From Megalobrama amblycephala (lineage: Eukaryota > Chordata > Actinopteri > Cypriniformes > Xenocyprididae), in assembly GCF_018812025.1 (NCBI RefSeq), contig NC_063054.1:38007396-38071395 (forward strand): a stretch of DNA of 64,000 nt, in the 5' to 3' direction. The position numbers were made by a program, and so were the translations under genes. Within the stretch, counting starts at the first letter, position 1, and each line of letters starts with the position of its first letter. Positions 58,204 through 64,000 of the stretch are shown here, one piece after another. A model generated the notes under the pieces. The model was not told the origin of the DNA. It saw only the letters and a list, made by a program, of their open reading frames with translations, and searched no databases.

Positions 58204-58329
58204 CTGCGGAAAAGGTGGTGCATAAGTTTTGACATTGAACTGAGTCCAGCTATTATTATAGAGCCATTTATAGCTGAATCAAACTTTACACAGTTATTGA
58301 ACTCAATCACTCAACTATTGTCTTTTTAG

Positions 58330-58440
58330 AGCTGCTTTACAGCAGAATTTCGTGAATTTTTAACATCATTGATTCTGTTTATTACTGTGAAGCTGCTTTG
58401 AAACGATCTAAGCGCTGTAGAAATAAAGCTGACTTTACTT
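58330..58440. repeat. L2/SINE-type 3' fragment in the slc25a29 intron
   Basis: actgtgaagctgctttgaaa and aataaagctgacttta match the tail of the family also seen at 25985 and 60430. A poly(A) run of about 27 lies downstream at 58533-58559. Confidence 0.55.
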
Positions 58441-58532
58441 GCATGTCAAAGGATGTGCTGAATGTGGCCTAGATCTGAAGATTTTCTCACATATGTGACA
58501 CAGATTTGGTTTTTGGTGTCAGTGTGAACAGG

Positions 58533-58564
<32 letters not shown>

Positions 58565-58654
58565 ATGGAGATCCTTATTTCACTCAAATATAGTGAATAA
58601 TTCCTTAAAAATGTAACTAAATAATATAATAATATATTTAAATTATATATACAC

Positions 58655-59940
58655 TACTGTTCAAAAGTGGGTTTTTTTCTTCATTTTTTTTCATTTATTT
58701 GATCAAAAATACAGTAAAAATTATGAAATATTTTTACAATTTAAAACAGCTGTTTTTTATGTAAATATATAGTAAAGTATAATTTATTCCTGTGATCAAA
58801 GCTGGATTTATTTGATCAAAAATACAGTAAAAATTATGAAATATTTTTACAATTTAAAACAGCTGTTTTCTATGTGAATATATAGTAAAGTATAATTTAT
58901 TCCTGTGATCAAAGCTGAATTTATTTGATCAAAAATACAGTAAAAATTTGAAATATTATTACAATTTAAAATAATTTATTTCTATGTGAATATATAGTAA
59001 AGTATAATTTATTCCTGTGATCAAAGCTGCATTTATTTGATCAAAAATACAGTAAAAATTATGAAATATTTTTACAATTTAAAACAGCTGTTTTTTATGT
59101 GAATATATAGTAAAGTATAATTTATTCCTGTGATCAAAGCTGAATTTATTTGATCAAAAATACAGTAAAAATTTGAAATATTATTACAATTTTAAAAAAT
59201 CTTATTTCTATGTGAATATATAGTAAAATATAATTTATTCCTGTGATCAAAGCTGAATTTATTTGATCAAAAATACAGTAAAAATTTGAAATATTATTAC
59301 AATTTTAAAAAAATCTTATTTCTATGTGAATATATAGTAAAATATAATTGATTCCTGTAATCAAAGCTGAATTTATTTGATCAAAAATACAGTAAAAATT
59401 ATGAAATATTTTTACAATTTAAAACAGCTGTTTTCTATGTGAATATATAGTAAAGTATAATTTATTCCTGTGATCAAAGCTGAATTTATTTGATCAAAAA
59501 TACAGTAAAAATTTGAAATATTATTACAATTTAAAATAATTTATTTCTATGTGAATATATAGTAAAGTATAATTTATTCCTGTGATCAAAGCTGGATTTA
59601 TTTGATCAAAAATACAGTAAAAATTATGAAATATTTTTACAATTTAAAACAGCTGTTTTCTATGTGAATATATAGTAAAGTATAATTTATTCCTGTGATC
59701 AAAGCTGAATTTATTTGATCAAAAATACAGTAAAAATTTGAAATATTATTACAATTTAAAATAATTTATTTCTATGTGAATATATAGTAAAGTATAATTT
59801 ATTCCTGTGATCAAAGCTGGATTTATTTGATCAAAAATACAGTAAAAATGTGAAATATTATTACAATTTTAAAAAATCTTATTTCTATGTGAATATATAG
59901 TAAAATATAATTTATTCCTGTGATCAAAGCTGAATTTTCA
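58655..59940. repeat. Satellite-like tandem array, ~113-bp unit, about 11 copies
   Basis: The anchor caaagctg recurs at spacings of 112-114 bases (gctg at 58801, 58914, 59026, 59139, 59252, 59366, 59479, 59591, 59704, 59816, 59929). Two unit types alternate in part: one with tttaaaacagctgttttcta, the other with tttaaaataatttatttcta or ttttaaaaaatcttatttct. The unit is part of the arm of the 31718-32629 hairpin family, and the array runs into the rest of such an arm at 59930-60060. Confidence 0.92.
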
Positions 59941-60129
59941 GCATCATTACTCCAGTCTTCAGTGTCACATGATCCTTCAGAAATCATTCTGATATGATGA
60001 TTTACTGCTCAAGAAACATTTATGATTATTATCAATGTTGAAAACAGCCATATTTTTGTGGAAACCATCATACATTTTACTGTCATATTCGATCAATATT
60101 ATATATAGAAATTGCATGATACAAACAAT

Positions 60130-60180
60130 TATTTTTAATTGTTTTATTCCGTGGCAGAAACAAGCTTCAATAGCGTATCC
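60130..60180. repeat. Solo end of the 8358-15034 foldback family
   Basis: attgttttattccgtggcag followed by aaacaagcttcaat is the complement of the ATGGAAGCTTGTTTC-type terminal repeat. No partner end was found nearby. Confidence 0.5.
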
Positions 60181-60429
60181 CTTTTTCACAAAACACTGTT
60201 AAAAAAGCTTTACAGAAAATGATGATATAAATGTGTATATTATCTTAATATCCTTATGCCTTATGGTCGCATTAGTAGATTAGAGGACTTCTAACTACAT
60301 ACTTATATATCCAACTAGCTGGGCAATAATACAGTTAAATTCTGCGACAAAAAGTAATAAAAAAATCAGGTTGTTGAGATTTGCTATATAGTATTTATTA
60401 GTTTTACATGAGTGTACTGTTTTTGTAAG

Positions 60430-60600
60430 TCAAGTCAGCTTTATTTCTATAGCGCTTTTCTACAAAAGCTTCACAGCATTAAACAGGAAAGTAACAGGAT
60501 TAATGATGCAAACATTAAATTATGAGACAGATTCAAACTGTGCTGTGAAGCAGCTGTAGGAAGATAATAGTGTCATTAATCAGTTCAGTGTTGAGCTCCT
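60430..60600. repeat. L2/SINE-type fragment beside the slc25a29 exon
   Basis: caagtcagctttatttctat, agcgcttttctacaaaagct and gctgtgaagcagctgtagga mark the same family as 25985-26330, ending about 50 bases from the 60651 exon. Confidence 0.6.
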
Positions 60601-60650
60601 AAAGATGCATCTAAAGAGAGGAATATAAAAACACTGAAGTTTCCACTCAC

Positions 60651-60734
60651 TGACTCCTGACGGATGATGGACTGGAAACAGTGATAAGTTCCTCGGTAAA
60701 GGGGTTTATCCACACTCTGGACCTGAAGTCGAAC
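60651..60734 (-). CDS. slc25a29: slc25a29 internal coding exon (carrier repeat 1)
   Basis: An 84-base exon too short for an ORF scan. It reads VRLQVQSVDKPLYRGTYHCF then QSIIRQES, matching human SLC25A29 'VRLQVQSVEKPQYRGTLHCF'. Acceptor cctgtag is the complement of 60735 onward; donor GTGAGT is the complement of 60645-60650; phase 0 on both sides. Joined to the 58203 exon it gives ...RQES|MFGLYKG. The roughly 26 residues before it (MALDFLAG...PFDTVK in human) were not found up to 64000, so coding exon 1 should lie beyond the window. The intron 58204-60650 holds a tandem array and other repeats. Confidence 0.92.
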
Positions 60735-61204
60735 CTACAGGAGACACAAACCCAACAGCTCTTACTAGAGTGACAACAGATGAAGCGCTAGTGCTGGTTG
60801 GAAACTGGTTGTAGGAAAAGTTGTACTGTAGTTTTAAACCTTGCAAGAAGAAATCCAACAACAAACTTACTGTAAGGATAGAAACGAATATAAAAATGTG
60901 TATACTTGTAAAAAATGTTACATGCTATACATAATGGCCTATTTAAAAAAAAAAAAAAAAAAAAAAAACTAAGGTTTTTCCAAGCAGGGCATAAATATTC
61001 AAGACAGACAGTAATAAAATAAGAAGCAACAAAACAAATAATAAAATAAACAATTAGAACAAACATACAAATGTGGCAAAAAAATATGGAAATCTCCATA
61101 GCATTAAACTTAATAATAACTTAATTAACATAATAATTTTACATGTTAAATTGTAGTTTTAACTATTGCATTTTAATTTTAGTTAAGTTTTAGTAATTTT
61201 GTTG

Positions 61205-61208
<4 letters not shown>

Positions 61209-61264
<56 letters not shown>
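61209..61264. repeat. (TA)n microsatellite
   Basis: About 28 TA units followed by a T run. Confidence 0.95.
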
Positions 61265-61273
<9 letters not shown>

Positions 61274-61459
61274 TTTTATTGATACATTTTTTTATTAATT
61301 TTTATTTAAGTTTAGTTGTAGTTATTTTAGTACATCAAGTTAAACTAAATTAAAATAAGAAATCTTGCTCTGGCAACCAGCTGAAATAAAATAAGTTTAA
61401 GGTTTTGGATATTTTATTTCGGTACACATTTTATTTCAAGTAGCAAAATTTTTAGTACG

Positions 61460-61665
61460 TCAAAACTTTGGAAACATCACTATTTTTAATGTTTTTGAAA
61501 GAGTCTCTTCTGCTCATCAAGACTGCATTTATTTGATCGAAAATACTGTAAAAATTGTAAAATATTATTGCAATGTAATATAGTTCTTTCCGTGTGAATA
61601 TATTGTAAAATATAATTTATTCCTGTGATCAAAGCTGAATTTTCAGCATCATTACTCTGGTCTGT
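61460..61665. repeat. Fragment of the 31718-32629 hairpin family
   Basis: Contains aatgtttttgaaagagtctc, tgcatttatttgatcgaaaa and tgatcaaagctgaattttca, in the same order as in the hairpin arm. Confidence 0.75.
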
Positions 61666-61749
61666 GGTTATGCAGCCCCATACGCAACAAACTGAGATGC
61701 ACTGTGTATTCTGACACATATACATTATATATAAATATATATTATATAA

Positions 61750-63070
61750 TATCACTGGTGAAAGTTTGAATGTTTTATAGCACAGGCCACAGCTGACAAA
61801 GTTCAATTCAGGGCACACAAAATACAAACCTTAACAAGAAATGTTTTCACACAAACATTTTATCATTGCAGAAACAAAACACCTCGTTTAACATTAAGTC
61901 ACATTTTTTTTTATTTAGCCCAATAATATCACTAATCACAATGCAAACAACATCCATCTGTTTTGGTTGAGCTCTTGAAAATTCTGCTTCATTTTCCTAA
62001 GAATCATTTATAAAGATTATAATATTATGAAAAATAAACTGTGACTGCAATTTCTTAATTTACACAAGAGAAAAACTTACGGATTCACATATGTTTACTT
62101 CAAATTTCTTTAGAGAGGAGTGTTATTTTTCCTATTTTTATTTTACACACATGTACTCACTTCATAACGTCAGTCAAGTGTTTGAAATAACTTCATTTTT
62201 TTATCTGACGTGGCTTCATATAGAATGAGGCAGAAATTATATGATTTTATAGAGTGATAAAGGCTATATTGATAAGCATTGCATTATAAATATACTTTAT
62301 TCTTATAAAAAATCCCCCGAGATGTCTAGAAAAACACAGAGAAACCATATATTGTCACAAACATATGTTTATTGTCTTCATGTTTCATCAGTCAAAATGT
62401 CTCCGTTTTATTCTGCTGGATGTCGTTGTTCATATAAATGATTTCCTGGAATGTCTTATGTTTTATTACTTCTATGAGTGTCACTTGTGGACTTTCTGCG
62501 CAAAGGCGCCCTCCGGCTACGAGTATGAATAAAACAGATGTTATATTATATGCTCACAACAATAGGATAAAAAAGGGGGAAAATAATACTTCTCTCTAAA
62601 GAAATTTGAAGTAAACATATGCGAGTTTTCATCATGAGTTTTTCTCCAGTGTACAGAAGGGGGTTTTTCCCTCCAGTGGATGCATGATTTCCAGACAAAA
62701 ATTAATATATTTTTTTCATAATAATAATAATAATAATATATAATATTTATACTAAAAATGTAGACCTTTCTAATGATTTATAGGAAATTAGTATTTTAAA
62801 GAGCTCAACCAAAACAGATGGATGTTGTTTGGATTATTATTAGTGATATTATTGGGCTATATATATATAAAAAATGGACAATGTTCAGCAAGATGCGTTT
62901 TGTTTCTGCAATAAAAAAAATGTGTGTGTGAAAACATTTCTTGTTAAGGTTTGTGCTTTGAATGGAACTTTATCAGTTTAAGTGATAAACTGCAGACGTT
63001 TTATACTTGTGCTACAATTGTGTGGACTGTGCTTCAAAACTTTCAACCTCCGTAGCACCAGTGCTATGTG
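61750..63070. mobile_element. Large foldback element
   Basis: Left arm about 61750-62130, right arm about 62580-63070. Complementary pairs include aaccttaacaagaaatgttt with aaacatttcttgttaaggtt, catccatctgttttggttga with tcaaccaaaacagatggatg, and tgtttacttcaaatttcttt with aaagaaatttgaagtaaaca. The outer ends read cactggtg and caccagtg. Target duplication not resolved; no coding frame. Confidence 0.75.
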
Positions 63071-63119
63071 CAAAAAACATTTAACGTACAGCTCTGTATG
63101 CATGTGTGTATATTATCTA

Positions 63120-63460
63120 TATCCTATTGAAGAAGCATTTCAGCAGCTGAAGAGGAGACTAAAGGCAGAAACTCCCCAAAACAAGAAACCGTTGAAACTG
63201 GCTTCATTAAAGGCCTGGAAAAGCGTTTCAAAGTGTGAAACCAAGAGTCTGATGATGTCTATGGGTCACAGACTCACTCCTGTGATTGCTTTCAAGGGAT
63301 TTACAATAAAATATGAGCTTTTACACATTTACATTTACTTTAAGTTAAACCGTCCCAATACTTCTGCTCACATTAGACAGAGGGATGAAACTCTAAAAGT
63401 GCTGTTCTTCTTAGTTGATAAAACATTTTGTGTTGAAACAGTCAATAATAAAATGTGACA
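63120..63460 (+). pseudogene. Coding-like remnant, unidentified
   Basis: A frame with biased composition reads AWKSVSKCETKSLMMSMGHR, LTPVIAFKGFTIKYE, then NRPNTSAHIRQRDETLKVLF and ends at 63456-63458. It resembles a phrase (AWKSI..EETQ.LVMSM..RL..VIDCKG) I associate with a sequence widely dispersed in fish genomes, sometimes annotated as catsperb-like. No acceptor or clear gene context was found, so it is most likely a repeat-borne fragment. Confidence 0.3.
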
Positions 63461-63524
63461 TCCTGTACTTCTGCCTCATATTAATCTTTTAATCATGTTT
63501 ATAGATGTCTTGACACCTTGACAT

Positions 63525-64000
63525 ATTTTTTATATGATGTAAAAATACAGAAAAAATTGTGAAATATTTTTATAATGTAAATCAGCTGTTTTCTATGTGA
63601 ATATATAGTAAAGTGTAATTTATTTCTGTGTTCAAAACTGAATTTTCAGCATCATTACTCCAGTCTTCAGTGTCACATGATCCTTCAGAAATCATTCTGA
63701 TATGATGATTTATTATCAATGTTGAAAACAGTTGTGCTGCTTAATATTATTTTATAACCTGTGATAAATTTTTCAGGATTCACTGATGAATAAAAAGTAA
63801 AAAAACAAAAAAAAACAACAGCATTTATGTAAAATAGAAACCTTTTGTAACAATATACACTACCGTTCAAAATTTGGGTCAGTAATTTGTTTTTTCTTTC
63901 TTTTTTGAAAGAAATAATACTTTTATTCAGCACGGATGTGTTAAATTGATAAAAAGTGATAGTAAAGACTTATATTGTTAGAAAAAAATTCTATTTTGAA
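63525..64000. repeat. Fragment of the 31718-32629 hairpin family, runs off the window
   Basis: aaaatacagaaaaaattgtg through tccttcagaaatcattctga, then ctaccgttcaaaatttgggt and aaagtgatagtaaagac match the arm and centre of the hairpin element. Confidence 0.7.

Noticed and set aside
57460..58329. 289-codon plus-strand frame and 181-codon minus-strand frame at slc25a29
   Set aside because: Shadows of the GC-rich carrier exon; the true frame has clear carrier signatures and matching splice sites.
60735..64000. First coding exon of slc25a29
   Set aside because: I searched the complement for sequence coding PFDTVK and FLAGCAGG and found none; it is probably outside the window.

Overview
The window looks like chromosomal DNA from a teleost fish, most likely a cyprinid. 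The genes have introns, the DNA is very AT-rich, and the repeats are of cyprinid type: TTAA-flanked elements ending AGGGTTAGTTCACCC, Tc1-type hairpins with 'CCAAAAGTTTGGAACCAC' ends, and an L2/CR1-type LINE with a TTGCC tail. I could place three protein-coding genes.

(1) pak6, plus strand. Eight coding exons from 22771 to 43171 give an intact 653-residue group II p21-activated kinase with a CRIB motif, a linker and a complete kinase domain. Three candidate 5' non-coding exons lie at about 3600-3725, 7595-7659 and 15605-15664. Poly(A) signal at 43816.

(2) A full-length sarcomeric myosin heavy chain of the cardiac/slow (MYH6/7-like) class, plus strand, 46687-52494. It is one uninterrupted exon of 1935 codons with its own TATA box and a perfect CArG box upstream. 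Vertebrate sarcomeric MYH genes normally have several dozen exons, so this is the most unusual gene here.

(3) slc25a29, minus strand, the mitochondrial basic amino acid carrier. The last two coding exons are at 57439-58203 and 60651-60734; the first coding exon is apparently beyond the right edge.

Most of the rest is mobile or repetitive DNA. 1-22 kb holds many non-autonomous DNA transposons, including a nest in which a 4.56-kb element (9690-14245) has split a foldback element (8358-15034) full of ~21-bp tandem repeats. The pak6 introns hold a degenerate ~250-bp repeat (23.2-24.2 kb), a 2.56-kb CAG/CAA/TAA triplet array (27578-30136), three hairpin or TIR elements, a (TG)17 run touching a splice acceptor, a decayed LINE (37.6-40.9 kb) and a second tandem-repeat foldback element (40987-42808). 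Between myosin and slc25a29 lies a third such element (53981-54694) and a hairpin element (56065-56931). The slc25a29 intron holds a satellite-like array of eleven ~113-bp units.

The genes do not form a functional unit: a cytoplasmic kinase, a muscle motor and a mitochondrial carrier are simply neighbours. I found no tRNA, rRNA or CRISPR array. Gene identities rest on remembered protein families, and repeat calls on reading ends, target-site duplications and shared motifs by eye; no database search was possible.
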